Shown piece after piece: positions 3,749 through 12,504 of a stretch of 28,614 nt of DNA (its first letter is position 1; each line of letters starts with the position of its first letter). Origin of the DNA: DASPOF01 sp035626155 (GTDB lineage Bacteria > Desulfobacterota > Binatia > Binatales > Binataceae). The notes under the pieces were generated by a model that was given only the letters and a program-made list of their open reading frames with translations, had not been told where the DNA came from and made no database searches. The stretch lies in assembly GCA_035626155.1 (NCBI GenBank), contig DASPOF010000134.1:1-28614 (forward strand), read 5' to 3'. The position numbers and the translations under genes were made by a program.

Positions 3749-6349
3749 ATGCAAGCAGCGGCCGCAACGCACAAGCAGGGTCTCGCCAAAGAAGACGTCT
3801 GGATCCCGAGCGCCTGCAGCATGTGCTACTCGAATTGCGGGATCGTCGCCCATCGGGTGAACGGGACCGTCATCAAGATCGAAGGCAATCCTGCCAATCC
3901 CGTATCCGCGGGCCGGATCTGCTCCAAAGGACTCTCTTCGATCATGACTCTGTACGATCCCAACCGGGTCAATTACCCGCTCAAGCGCACAAATCCGGAA
4001 AAGGGCCTCGGCGTCGACCCGAAGTGGCAGCGCATAAGCTGGGACGAGGCATTGGATATCGTCACTGGCAAAATGCGCGCCGCGATAGAAAAAGACCCGC
4101 GCTCGATTCTCAGTCTGGTGACTGCGGTGGACGTATGGTCGTTCGGCTTCCTCGGCGCTTTCTCCGTCGCGCTTGGCTCGATCAACGTCTGGGATTCGGG
4201 CGGCGGTCCTCATTGCGGCAATGGCGAGCATGCCATGGCCTACATACTTCACGGTGCAATCCACACCCAGGTCGATTACGACCATTGCAACTACTTGCTG
4301 ATGTTCGGATGCGGAAGCGGAGCTGGCGCTTATTACAACGCAACCCTGGCAATCAGGGGAATATCCGAAGGCAAGGCGCGAGGGATGCGCGTGGTGGTGG
4401 TCGATCCGCTGCTTTCGCCGGCAGCGGAGCGCGCCGATGAGTGGGTGCCGATACGGCCGGGCACCGACGGGTATCTTGCGCTGGCGATTCTCAACTGCCT
4501 AATCAATGAAACCGGTCTCTATGATTCCGACCATCTGCGCGCTCATACCAATGCGGCTTATCTGATCGGGCCCGACGGGCGCTACGCGAGGGACGAGAAG
4601 AGCCGCAAGCCGCTCGTGTGGGACGTAAAAGAGGGAAAGAGCAAGACCTATGACGACCCGACCATCTCGGAGGCTGCGCTGCTCGGCCGTTATCAGGATC
4701 GCGCGGGGCTTTCCTGCGCGCCCGCGTTTCAGTGCCTTGCCGACCGCGCGAAGCAATACTCACCCGAGGAAGCGGAAAAGATAACCAGCGTTCCCGCCGC
4801 TACCATCCGCCGCATCGCCCGCGAGTACGGAGAAGCGGCCCGCATCGGCAGCACGATCAAGATTGAAGGCCACCAGCTTCCTTACCGGCCCGCAGGGGTG
4901 CTCTACTTCAAAGGCGCGCAGGGGCACAAGCATGCGCTTCTGACCGCGATGGCGCTTTCTCTTCTCACCGAGGTGGTGGGAGCGGTGGACACGCCGGGCG
5001 GCCTGCTGGGGAGCAACCCTCGATGTCTGGGGTTTCCCGACACCGGCCGCCCATTCGGGGAACCGAAGGAAGGTCCCGACGGTCTGCTGGTGCCCGGCGA
5101 ATTGTCGACGGCGCCGGTATCGGCGTTCTCGGAGCCTCGCAAACCGGAGTCGTTCTCTCTGCACGAACTTGCCCCGCTGTCGATCATGGCAACGGGCCAT
5201 CCGTTTACTCTTTCCAATCCGGAAAAGTACCAACTGCCGTGCAAGCCGGAAGTGCATATCGTGACCGGCGGCAACCCGGTTATGACCCTGACCGAAGTGT
5301 CCGCGATGGCGGAGGCCCTCAAAAGCATTCCGTTCACTTTGAGCTTCAGTCTATATCTCGACGAATCGACCGAATTTGCCGACGTCGTGTTGCCGGATGC
5401 GAGCTTTCTCGAACGTTACGAAGTATGCGGCCTCGGCATGTGGGGCGGTTATGCCAATTCGGCCATCATCAAGGACTGGACTTACTATCTTCGCCAGCCG
5501 GTAACGGAGCCGCTCTACGAGCGGAGATTTCGAAATGATGTAATCCTGGAGTTGGCGGATCGATTAGGAGCCAGGGAAACGATGCTGTCCGCATTCAATG
5601 CGATGTTCCAACTCCGCGCGCCGTATGCCCTCGATCCCGGCAAGCGGTATGCGTGGACCGAGATGATCGACGCCACGGTCAAAAGCTATTTCGGTCCCGA
5701 CCACGATCTCGAGTGGTTCAAGACGCATGGGGTGCTCACCTGGCCAAAGAAGGTCGAGGAGTCTTACTGGAAAAACTTCATGCATCTCAAGGTGCCCATC
5801 TATTTCGAGTGGTTTCTGGATATCAAGGAGAAAATCGAGCGGCTCAAGGAGGAACTGCCCTACCGCGACGAGGTCAGCACCGCCGACCTTCAGCCGTTGC
5901 CGGATTGGAGGCCGTGTCCGAGCCACGAGGAGAAGCGGCCCGGCTTCGATTTCTTCGCATTCTACTATCGCGTGCCGACACAGACTTTCGGCTGGACCTA
6001 TAACAATGCCTGGCTTGATGACATCGCAAGCCTGGACCCTTCGGTTTACGGTTTCGCGATCAACACCGAGGCAGCTCGGAAAAGGGGAATCAGGGACGGG
6101 GACTGGATCTGGATCGAGTCGATGTATGGCGGAAAGGTGAAGGGAAGAGCGCGGCTCACACAGGGAATACATCCGGAGGCAATCGCGATGGCGAACAACG
6201 GCGGCCATTGGTCAAAGTATCTTCCGATTGCCAGCCAACAGGGCAAGGGCGCCTGCTTCGAGCAACTGATGAAGAGCGACTGGGAGTGCGTCGATTGGAC
6301 GGTGCACAACTGGGACCTTTGCGTAAAGGCGAAGGTATATAAAGCGTGA
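3749..6349 (+). CDS. Molybdopterin oxidoreductase catalytic subunit (DMSO-reductase family, PadB-like)
   Basis: This 866-aa subunit binds bis-MGD. The N-terminus holds a [4Fe-4S] motif, CSMCYSNC followed by ICSKG (C-x2-C-x3-C-x27-C). Next come LYDPNRVNYPLKR, WDEALDIV and VVVDPLLSPAAERADEW-type motifs of the family, and a C-terminal dinucleotide-binding domain (GFAINTEAARKRGI). There is no twin-arginine signal before the first cysteine, so catalysis is probably on the cytoplasmic side. The insert around LIGPDGRYARDEKSRKPLVWD is typical of the branch with phenylacetyl-CoA:acceptor oxidoreductase-like proteins of anaerobic aromatic degraders; I infer a CoA-ester or aromatic substrate, but sulfur-compound reduction (Psr/Phs-like) is not excluded. 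The start at 3749 follows GGGAGGCAGGTAGCA and sits two bases after the MoaD-like stop; a longer frame back to 3389 only runs through that gene. Confidence 0.88.
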   Translation: MQAAAATHKQGLAKEDVWIPSACSMCYSNCGIVAHRVNGTVIKIEGNPANPVSAGRICSKGLSSIMTLYDPNRVNYPLKRTNPEKGLGVDPKWQRISWDEALDIVTGKMRAAIEKDPRSILSLVTAVDVWSFGFLGAFSVALGSINVWDSGGGPHCGNGEHAMAYILHGAIHTQVDYDHCNYLLMFGCGSGAGAYYNATLAIRGISEGKARGMRVVVVDPLLSPAAERADEWVPIRPGTDGYLALAILNCLINETGLYDSDHLRAHTNAAYLIGPDGRYARDEKSRKPLVWDVKEGKSKTYDDPTISEAALLGRYQDRAGLSCAPAFQCLADRAKQYSPEEAEKITSVPAATIRRIAREYGEAARIGSTIKIEGHQLPYRPAGVLYFKGAQGHKHALLTAMALSLLTEVVGAVDTPGGLLGSNPRCLGFPDTGRPFGEPKEGPDGLLVPGELSTAPVSAFSEPRKPESFSLHELAPLSIMATGHPFTLSNPEKYQLPCKPEVHIVTGGNPVMTLTEVSAMAEALKSIPFTLSFSLYLDESTEFADVVLPDASFLERYEVCGLGMWGGYANSAIIKDWTYYLRQPVTEPLYERRFRNDVILELADRLGARETMLSAFNAMFQLRAPYALDPGKRYAWTEMIDATVKSYFGPDHDLEWFKTHGVLTWPKKVEESYWKNFMHLKVPIYFEWFLDIKEKIERLKEELPYRDEVSTADLQPLPDWRPCPSHEEKRPGFDFFAFYYRVPTQTFGWTYNNAWLDDIASLDPSVYGFAINTEAARKRGIRDGDWIWIESMYGGKVKGRARLTQGIHPEAIAMANNGGHWSKYLPIASQQGKGACFEQLMKSDWECVDWTVHNWDLCVKAKVYKA

Positions 6350-6368
6350 GGTCGAGGGAGGATGGTCG

Positions 6369-6983
6369 ATGCCGCGTCTTGGGATGGTAATTGACCTGAA
6401 GAAGTGCGCGGGCTGTTACGCCTGCGTGGCGGCCTGCAAGACCGAGCACGGGACACCGCCCGGCGTTTTCTGGTGCCGAGTGGTGAAGCAGGAGAGCGGG
6501 ACCTACCCGGCAGTACGGCGCATCGCGCTGCCGCTTCAGTGTATGCATTGCGCCGATCCTCCCTGCGAGAAGACCTGCCCTACCGGTGCGACCAGAAAGC
6601 GGGCCGACGGTATCGTCCATATCAATTACGATGAGTGTATGGGATGCCGCGCGTGCATGATCGCATGTCCGTACGAAGCTCGCTATTTCCTGGCCGAGTT
6701 GCGCCCCTACTACAATGGCCAGGGCCTTACTCAGTACGAGGAAGTCGCCTACGCCGCCAATGGCTACGTCGAAGGGACGGTTAGTAAGTGCAACTTCTGC
6801 CTGGAGCGGGTCGATGGAGGAAAACAACCGGCGTGCGTGGCGAATTGTCCGGGGAGGGCGCGCTATTTTGGAGATCTGGATGATCCCACCGCGGAAGTCG
6901 CGCGCCTGATTCGCGACAAACGCGGCTTCCAGATCCATCCGGAGTTTGGCACCAACCCCTCGGTATATTACTTGCCGGCTTGA
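6369..6983 (+). CDS. Four-cluster ferredoxin subunit of the molybdoenzyme (PadC/DmsB-like)
   Basis: This 204-aa electron-transfer subunit has four Cys groups: CAGCYACVAAC (from residue 13), CMHCADPPCEKTCPTGA, CMGCRACMIACPYEAR and CNFC with a distant CVANCPGRA. This is the DmsB/PsrB/NrfC layout with four [4Fe-4S] clusters carrying electrons between the catalytic and membrane subunits. It is cytoplasmic, with no signal peptide. The start at 6369 follows GAGGGAGGATGGTCG, 19 bp after the catalytic gene. The C-terminal ending GTNPSVYYLPA is typical of such subunits. Confidence 0.9.
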   Translation: MPRLGMVIDLKKCAGCYACVAACKTEHGTPPGVFWCRVVKQESGTYPAVRRIALPLQCMHCADPPCEKTCPTGATRKRADGIVHINYDECMGCRACMIACPYEARYFLAELRPYYNGQGLTQYEEVAYAANGYVEGTVSKCNFCLERVDGGKQPACVANCPGRARYFGDLDDPTAEVARLIRDKRGFQIHPEFGTNPSVYYLPA

Positions 6984-6994
6984 GGAGAATAGTC

Positions 6995-7876
6995 ATGCGG
7001 ACAGCCATCGTCGGCACGTTCGAAAGAACTCCCCTCTCGTCGGGAACGGTGGTTTCCGAGAAGGGTGGACTGAGATTTGAGGCGCAGAGCCAATGGCGAT
7101 TTCTGATTCTGGTCGCTTTTTTTACCGGTGGTTTCGGCGCCGGGCTTTACATCGCGTCCTGGGCGCTTAACTTCCGCCTCGGCATGGTGATCGGCCTTTT
7201 CCTGGTCGCGGTGATAAAGGGCGGCGCGCACATCGCCTACCTCGGACGGCCCGAACGTTTCTGGCGCGCGATCAAGCGTCCCCGAACCTCATGGATCAGC
7301 CGCGGCGTCATCAGCATGGGCATCTTCGTGATTGCGGGAGCCTTGTACGTGATCCTGGGACTCCCTGCGCTTGGCTGGCTCGCGGTTGCGGCGGCGATCG
7401 TGGTGATGGCTTACACCGGTTACCTGATGGCGTTTTCGCCGGCGATTCCGTTCTGGAATAACGCGCTGCTACCGGTGCTCTTTCTTATCTTTTCGGCCGA
7501 AAGCGGGACCGCAGTGGCTATTCCCTTATACGCCACGTTCGCCGGCTCGCGAGCCGAGATCCTGCAAGCGGTAGAAGTCGCGCTGCTGGTGTTGGTAGCG
7601 ATTATCATTTTTTCATATCTATACGGAGCGTATCACTCGTCCGTGTCCGCGCGGGAAGCGGTTGTCCTTCTTGTGCGCGGGAAATTGGCGTTGGGATTTT
7701 TCTTCTGCGTCGTGGTGCTCGGACTGGCGGTTCCGATCGCGCTCGAAATCTTCCCCGGCGCGGGCGCCGTCTCCCTGGGCGCGAGCTGGCTCACGGCGTT
7801 GCTATGCATCCAGGGCGCGATCTTCTTTCGCTGGGCGGTTCTGAGGGCCGGAATCTACGCGCCGGCAAGTTACTGA
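6995..7876 (+). CDS. NrfD/PsrC-type membrane subunit of the molybdoenzyme
   Basis: This 293-aa protein has about eight hydrophobic helices beginning at FLILVAFFTGGFGAGLYIA. NrfD-family subunits anchor the complex and exchange electrons with quinones. The GGFGAGLY motif in the first helix and KGGAHIAYLGRPERFWRAI after the second are family hallmarks (compare D-x-x-RPE-R-F in PsrC). The ATG at 6995 is used because GAGGAG sits seven to twelve bases upstream; a longer frame from a TTG at 6980 overlaps the previous stop. It is the last gene of the operon; a convergent gene follows within 36 bp. Confidence 0.88.
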   Translation: MRTAIVGTFERTPLSSGTVVSEKGGLRFEAQSQWRFLILVAFFTGGFGAGLYIASWALNFRLGMVIGLFLVAVIKGGAHIAYLGRPERFWRAIKRPRTSWISRGVISMGIFVIAGALYVILGLPALGWLAVAAAIVVMAYTGYLMAFSPAIPFWNNALLPVLFLIFSAESGTAVAIPLYATFAGSRAEILQAVEVALLVLVAIIIFSYLYGAYHSSVSAREAVVLLVRGKLALGFFFCVVVLGLAVPIALEIFPGAGAVSLGASWLTALLCIQGAIFFRWAVLRAGIYAPASY

Positions 7877-7911
7877 TTCGCTCTGGCGCGCCGCAAAGAG
7901 GACCTCCCGCC

Positions 7912-8694
7912 TCAGGTATCGGCGGCGGGCGCGGCGGTCAGGCGATTTGGCGCCTGCGGGATCGTCTTCCACAGATCAGGGTCGTGGCCGGTGATGATCA
8001 TCGCACCCGAGTCACGCAACGCGCGCAAGCGGCGAATCGACTCGAGCATCTGCTCGCGATCGTACATTGTGGTGGGCAGATGAAAGTTGTCCAGGGTGCG
8101 GCGCAGATAGCACGCATCACCGGTCAGGACGACGTAATCGCCGTCGATTTTGACTTTCAACGACTGATGGCCGGGCGTATGACCGGGGGTCGGGATGCAT
8201 AACACCGAGCCGTCGCCGAAGACGTCGTGCTCGCCATCGATCAGCTTCACCTGGTGACCATGATCGTAGTCGTGCGGGTCGTAGTATACGCGCTCGATCA
8301 GGTCGGCGTCGTGCCCGACCTCCCATTCGCGGCGCTGAATCAGCAGCGTCGCATCGGGGATCTGCTCATTGCCGCCGCAATGATCGAAATGCAGGTGCGA
8401 GTTGATAATGAAATCAATCTTGCGCGGCGCAACCTGCATTGCAGCGAGCCGCGCCGTAATTTCTTCACCCGCTTTGAATCCGACCGTGTGATACTGCGCC
8501 AGCCGTCCGAGCCGCCGATCCGGATCGAGCTGGGTATCTACATGCAATCCCGTGTCGAAAAGGACGCGGCCCTTGGGATGTTCGATTAGATATGATGGAA
8601 CGGGTACGGTGAGCTTGCCTTTTTCCCCGGCAAGCAGGAGCGCGGCCGGCATAGTCAGCCATCCGCAGGTGAATGCATAAACATCAAGCGGCAT
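7912..8694 (-). CDS. AHL-lactonase-family metallo-beta-lactamase-fold hydrolase
   Basis: This 260-aa cytoplasmic protein has the full dinuclear zinc set: HLHFDH (H100, H102, D104, H105), PGHTPGH (H172), TGDACY (D193) and GHDPD (H237). The arrangement and length fit the AttM/AiiA-type N-acyl homoserine lactonase family, which opens lactone rings of quorum signals; many family members act on other lactones or esters. The opening VYAFTCGWLTMPAALLL is typical of the AttM branch. No luxI/luxR-type gene is nearby, so the real substrate is open. It is convergent with the NrfD gene and has about 420 bp of upstream sequence. Confidence 0.85.
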   Translation of the reverse strand: MPLDVYAFTCGWLTMPAALLLAGEKGKLTVPVPSYLIEHPKGRVLFDTGLHVDTQLDPDRRLGRLAQYHTVGFKAGEEITARLAAMQVAPRKIDFIINSHLHFDHCGGNEQIPDATLLIQRREWEVGHDADLIERVYYDPHDYDHGHQVKLIDGEHDVFGDGSVLCIPTPGHTPGHQSLKVKIDGDYVVLTGDACYLRRTLDNFHLPTTMYDREQMLESIRRLRALRDSGAMIITGHDPDLWKTIPQAPNRLTAAPAADT

Positions 8695-9111
8695 AATATT
8701 CCCGCATCGGCACGCGCGCGCTCGGCGCCGTTAGTAGCAGTCCGGCCGAATCCTTATACACCCGAATGCAGGCGCAGCGCGACCGATAGCGCCGATCGTG
8801 ATCGTTCGGCGTCGGCCATGCACGCGATAAAACACGCCGGCGAAAGCGCTCGTGAAAATCGTCCGCGCATGCATCGCTGTGGCGTTTTGGCACGGTAGGG
8901 CTCACGAAATCCACTCTTGGCCAACCGCAGCCTGCGCTTGCATCCCTGTAAAGATTCTACCTTTCCTTCACGGTGGGTCGTAAATACACTTAAAGTCATC
9001 TTCCGCGACGGAGGCTCGTGAGGTAAATAGGAGGCAAAAGCGAGATGCCGGCGGCGGGCGAAAGTTCCCGGATGGCGCCACGCCGCATCTCTTGGGGGGG
9101 AGGGTAGCCGC
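8695..9111. other. Intergenic region between divergent genes
   Basis: This stretch separates the lactonase-like gene (minus) from the secreted CSLREA protein (plus) and should hold both promoters. I see no convincing gene: the open frames here are G/C-driven and lack ribosome binding sites. A GGGGGGGAGGG run ending six bases before 9112 serves as the ribosome binding site of the plus-strand gene. No reliable -35/-10 pair was identified. Confidence 0.5.
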
Positions 9112-10614
9112 ATGCGTATTTTCAGGGCAAGCGCGCGCCCGGGATTGCTGGCCGCTTTGTTCATCGCGTTCGTGCCGGCCTGCGTGATGCTGATCCGCTC
9201 CACGCTCCATGCGACCGACAACACGATAACCGTCAACAACACCACCGACCCGGCAAGCACCTCCGGTAACGGGTTTTGCACGCTGCGCGAGGCGATCAGG
9301 AACGCCAACGCAGAGTCTGACACTACCAGCGGAGACTGCGCAGCCGGCACGGGTAACGACACGATCGTTTTCAGCGTAAGCGGCACGATCCCTTTGCGTG
9401 GGACGCTGCCCGCAATCCTGAACAATCTGACTATCGATGGCAGTGGGCAAACGATCACCGTCGATGGCGGCGGCCTGTACGGCGTAATGGCCGTAAGCTC
9501 AAGCGGCACGCTCGATTTGGCCAACCTGACCATTGCCGACGGCAATGCCACGTATGGCGGCGGCATCTACAACCAGGATGGCACGCTGACCGTCACCAAC
9601 GTCACTTTTCAGACGAACTCGGCGCAATGGGGCGGCGCGATTTCCAACGGTATCTTCGGGAGCTTGACGGTCACCGGCTGCACGTTCTCCGGAAACCAGG
9701 CGCAGTATGCGGGCGCTATTTATAACGCGGGCGCTTCCGCCCCGCAGACGATTATCAATAGCACCTTCTCGGGCAACTCGGCACAGTATAGTGGCGGGGC
9801 AATTTTCAGCGACGTCTTCAGCGTACTGACGATCACAAACGTCACGTTCTCGGCTAACACGGCGACGAATAGCGGCGGCAATGTCTTTAGCTATACCGGA
9901 CCTCCGCATGGCGGACCGCTGACGGTCGCCAACAGTATATTGGCCGGTGCGAGTCCGGGTGGTAACTGCCACGGTACGGTCACCGATGGCGGCTACAACA
10001 TCTCCGATGATGGCACGTGCAAATTCAGCGGAACGAGCCTAAACAACACCGACCCGCTGCTCGACCCGGCGGGGTTGCAGGATAACGGCGGGCCTACCGA
10101 GACGATCGCGCTTCAATCGACCAGTCCGGCGATCGACATTATCCCGGTTGCGGATTGTCCAGCGACGGACCAGCGCGGCGCCCCGCGTCCCGATCCCGAA
10201 GACAGCCCTGGCGGTCCCTGCGACATCGGCGCGTTCGAGTCCGGCGGTGTGGTCCCGATATCCACTCCCACCGCGACTCCGACCGCGACTCCTACGCCAA
10301 GCGGTCAGATTACTCTTTCGCGGGCGTCCGTCGATTTCGGCCAGGTCAAGCTCGACGCGACCGCCCGGAAGACGATTACAATCAAGAACTCGGGCAAGGG
10401 CGTGCTGAATATCACTGTGGAAAACGATCTTGCCGCGCCGTTTGGGGAGAAGGGAGCGGGAAGCTTCATACTTCACAAACACAAGTCGCACGATGTGGTG
10501 GTGACATTCAAACCATCGGCTACAGGCACAGCGCCACCGCAAACGCTGGTGATCGACAGCAGCGATCCGAACCACACGCATCTCGAAATCCCGGTGAACG
10601 GCGCCGGGAAATAG
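9112..10614 (+). CDS. Secreted CSLREA / choice-of-anchor Q / choice-of-anchor D protein
   Basis: This 500-aa surface protein starts with a signal peptide (MRIFRASARPGLLAALFIAF to about residue 34, ending LHA). Residues about 37-65 form the CSLREA-type segment, here GFCTLREAIRNANAES. A beta-helix follows, with degenerate repeats such as NVTFQTNSAQWGGAISN, CTFSGNQAQYAGAIYN and STFSGNSAQYSGGAIF, like polymorphic outer-membrane proteins. The choice-of-anchor Q end is DNGGPTETIAL followed later by CDIGAFE. A TPTATPTATPTPS linker leads to an Ig-like choice-of-anchor D domain (SRASVDFGQVKL to the end). These domains are common in large extracellular proteins of environmental bacteria; the ligand is unknown. 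The start follows a G-rich GGAGGG. It is probably exported and may be surface bound; no sortase or PEP-CTERM motif is seen. Confidence 0.85.
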   Translation: MRIFRASARPGLLAALFIAFVPACVMLIRSTLHATDNTITVNNTTDPASTSGNGFCTLREAIRNANAESDTTSGDCAAGTGNDTIVFSVSGTIPLRGTLPAILNNLTIDGSGQTITVDGGGLYGVMAVSSSGTLDLANLTIADGNATYGGGIYNQDGTLTVTNVTFQTNSAQWGGAISNGIFGSLTVTGCTFSGNQAQYAGAIYNAGASAPQTIINSTFSGNSAQYSGGAIFSDVFSVLTITNVTFSANTATNSGGNVFSYTGPPHGGPLTVANSILAGASPGGNCHGTVTDGGYNISDDGTCKFSGTSLNNTDPLLDPAGLQDNGGPTETIALQSTSPAIDIIPVADCPATDQRGAPRPDPEDSPGGPCDIGAFESGGVVPISTPTATPTATPTPSGQITLSRASVDFGQVKLDATARKTITIKNSGKGVLNITVENDLAAPFGEKGAGSFILHKHKSHDVVVTFKPSATGTAPPQTLVIDSSDPNHTHLEIPVNGAGK

Positions 10615-10704
10615 CAATTCGCCGTTAATACTTTAGCGTTCGAGTGCTGAGTATCGGATTGCCGGACTTGTCTGCTGACTCGGAATTCTGGGTAGTGGCG
10701 GCGA

Positions 10705-11283
10705 TTAGCGCCTGCGCATCGCGATAGCTGACGCCCGATAACTTTCCGTGCCATCGGGCGATATCACCCGCCCTTCTCGGTATCGCAGAATGTCGAGTCC
10801 CGAAAGCAGCTCTCTCAGCTCGCCGCGGTCAAGCAAATGCAGCGGGTTGCGCAGATGGCCGAACGCGGCCTGGTCGATCAGAAACGTATCGACCAACAGA
10901 ACGCCGCCCGGTCTGAGCCCGGCCTTGAAGGCGGGGAAGAGCGCGCGGTCCAGGAAATTGGTGTCGATGATCGCGTCGTAGGTTTCCGCGCGGATCGGAA
11001 AGCTGGCTAGGTCGGCGAGGACCGGCCATATCGGAAGGCGCTCGGCACGCGCCCCGGCAAGCAGCATCCGCAAGCCCGCCTCCGCATAATCGACCGCGAG
11101 CACTCTCATCCCTGCGCGCGCAAGCAAAATGCTATGGCGGCCGCGCCCGGCTGCAGCGTCGAGCGCAAGGCCGCGGCGCGCGACGAGGAGCGGCATCACC
11201 TCGACCACGAACGGCTCCGGCTCGCCGGGCTCGTTGGCTGCCCGATGCCGCTGCTCCCAGGCGGCGCGTTCGTCTTCGCTCAT
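10705..11283 (-). CDS. Class I SAM-dependent methyltransferase (TehB-like)
   Basis: This 192-aa protein starts MSEDERAAWEQRHRAANEPG, a lead-in usual for small TehB/YqiF-like methyltransferases. Motif I is LDAAAGRGRHSILLA (residues 41-55), followed by the acidic end of strand two, VLAVDYAE (about 61-68), and a motif like LRPGGVLLVDTFL. The substrate cannot be told. The frame is open upstream to 11394, but the arginine-rich extension is not family-like; the ATG at 11281-11283 is chosen by homology, without a strong ribosome binding site. It is convergent with the CSLREA gene and divergent from DUF72. The 277 bp upstream hold a small inverted repeat, CCGTTT-AACA-AAACGG at 11341-11356, and no credible gene. 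Confidence 0.8.
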   Translation of the reverse strand: MSEDERAAWEQRHRAANEPGEPEPFVVEVMPLLVARRGLALDAAAGRGRHSILLARAGMRVLAVDYAEAGLRMLLAGARAERLPIWPVLADLASFPIRAETYDAIIDTNFLDRALFPAFKAGLRPGGVLLVDTFLIDQAAFGHLRNPLHLLDRGELRELLSGLDILRYREGRVISPDGTESYRASAIAMRRR

Positions 11284-11560
11284 CTCGTCAAAACGCGCGC
11301 GAGAGCGCGTCGCCGCAAAACGTATTCCCGCTCGCATCCACCGTTTAACAAAACGGTATGGACACTCCTTCCTGGCATGCGCGGATTTTCCCACCTCTCG
11401 CGGGCGTTTGCGAGCGCGATGAGCCGACGCGCCTCATCGCGGCTCGCAAAAGCAATTGTCATGTTGCCTCGATCAGGCCGCGTGAAAACAAGGGGGCTAC
11501 GCACACTGACACGGTCTGCCAGGTTCTCGATCGCCGGGCCTCGCTGGTAGACTTCCACGC

Positions 11561-12481
11561 ATGACTCACTCAGCGATTCAGTTCCTGGTCGGCACGGCCT
11601 CGTGGACCGACCCGTCGCTGACGGACTCGGACCTGTTCTATCCGCCCTCGGTTCGGACCGCAGAAGAACGTTTGCGCTTCTACGCCGAGCGCTTCGATAC
11701 CGTCGAGGTCGACTCGACCTATTACGCGCTGCCCGCGGAACGCAATGCGCGGCTATGGGCGGAGCGCACGCCCGAGCGGTTCATCTTCAACATCAAGGCC
11801 TTCGCGATGATGACCCAACATCCGGCGGAGGTCTCACGGCTTCCCAAAGACCTGCGCGAGATGCTGCCCGCCGGCGAGCGCGACCAGCCGCGTGTCACCC
11901 GGCCGCCGCATGAGATGGTCGATTTGGCGTTTCAGATGTTCTGGAGCGCGATGGCGCCCCTTAAAGAGGCGGGCAAGCTTGGCATGATCGCATTCCAATT
12001 CCCGCCGTATTTCACCGCGCGGCCCGCCAATTTCGATTACATCGCGAGTCTTCCTGAGCGCGTGCCCGGAGCATCGATCGCGATCGAGTTTCGCCATCCG
12101 AGCTGGGTTGGCGAACCGGCCCGGCGCGCGGCCACGATGGAGTTCCTGCGATCGCACGGCCTTTACTACACCTCGATCGACGCGCCCGAGGACAAGTCGA
12201 TCGTGCCTTCGTTCATCGAGGCGACCGGCGATCAGGTTTACCTGCGGCTGCACGGCAAGAACCGGGGCAACTGGTTCAAGCGCAACATCACGCCCGCCGA
12301 GCGGTACAAGTACCTTTATTCCGAGCGCGAATTGCAGGGGGTCGCTGACGGGCTGAAAAAGCTGGATGCGCGAGCGGTCAAGCGCGCCTTCGTCATCTTC
12401 AACAATTGCTATCAGAACTTCGGAATCATGAATGCCACCACCATGGCCGCGATCCTGCGCGGCCGGGAACGAACCGCCTGA
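11561..12481 (+). CDS. DUF72 (YecE-like) family protein
   Basis: This 306-aa protein belongs to the DUF72/YecE TIM-barrel family: VGTASWTDPSL near the N-terminus, FDTVEVDSTYYALP, FIFNIKAFAMMTQHP, FQFPPYF, AIEFRHPSW, YLRLHGKN and FNNCYQNFGIMNA follow the family order over its full length. The fold resembles xylose-isomerase-like barrels, but the reaction is not known. Here it is monocistronic between a divergent methyltransferase and the convergent SpoIID operon (24 bp between stops). Confidence 0.9.
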   Translation: MTHSAIQFLVGTASWTDPSLTDSDLFYPPSVRTAEERLRFYAERFDTVEVDSTYYALPAERNARLWAERTPERFIFNIKAFAMMTQHPAEVSRLPKDLREMLPAGERDQPRVTRPPHEMVDLAFQMFWSAMAPLKEAGKLGMIAFQFPPYFTARPANFDYIASLPERVPGASIAIEFRHPSWVGEPARRAATMEFLRSHGLYYTSIDAPEDKSIVPSFIEATGDQVYLRLHGKNRGNWFKRNITPAERYKYLYSERELQGVADGLKKLDARAVKRAFVIFNNCYQNFGIMNATTMAAILRGRERTA

Positions 12482-12504
12482 AGCTTTAGGGAGGCCCGCT
12501 GCGG

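Noticed and set aside
10261..10302. Short tandem repeat of about 12 bp
   Set aside because: It encodes the TPTATP linker of the surface protein. There are no spacers or array structure, so it is not a CRISPR.
11280..11558. Minus-strand frame of 92 aa upstream of the methyltransferase
   Set aside because: It has no ribosome binding site and no recognisable domain, and the region is the expected promoter area of two divergent genes.
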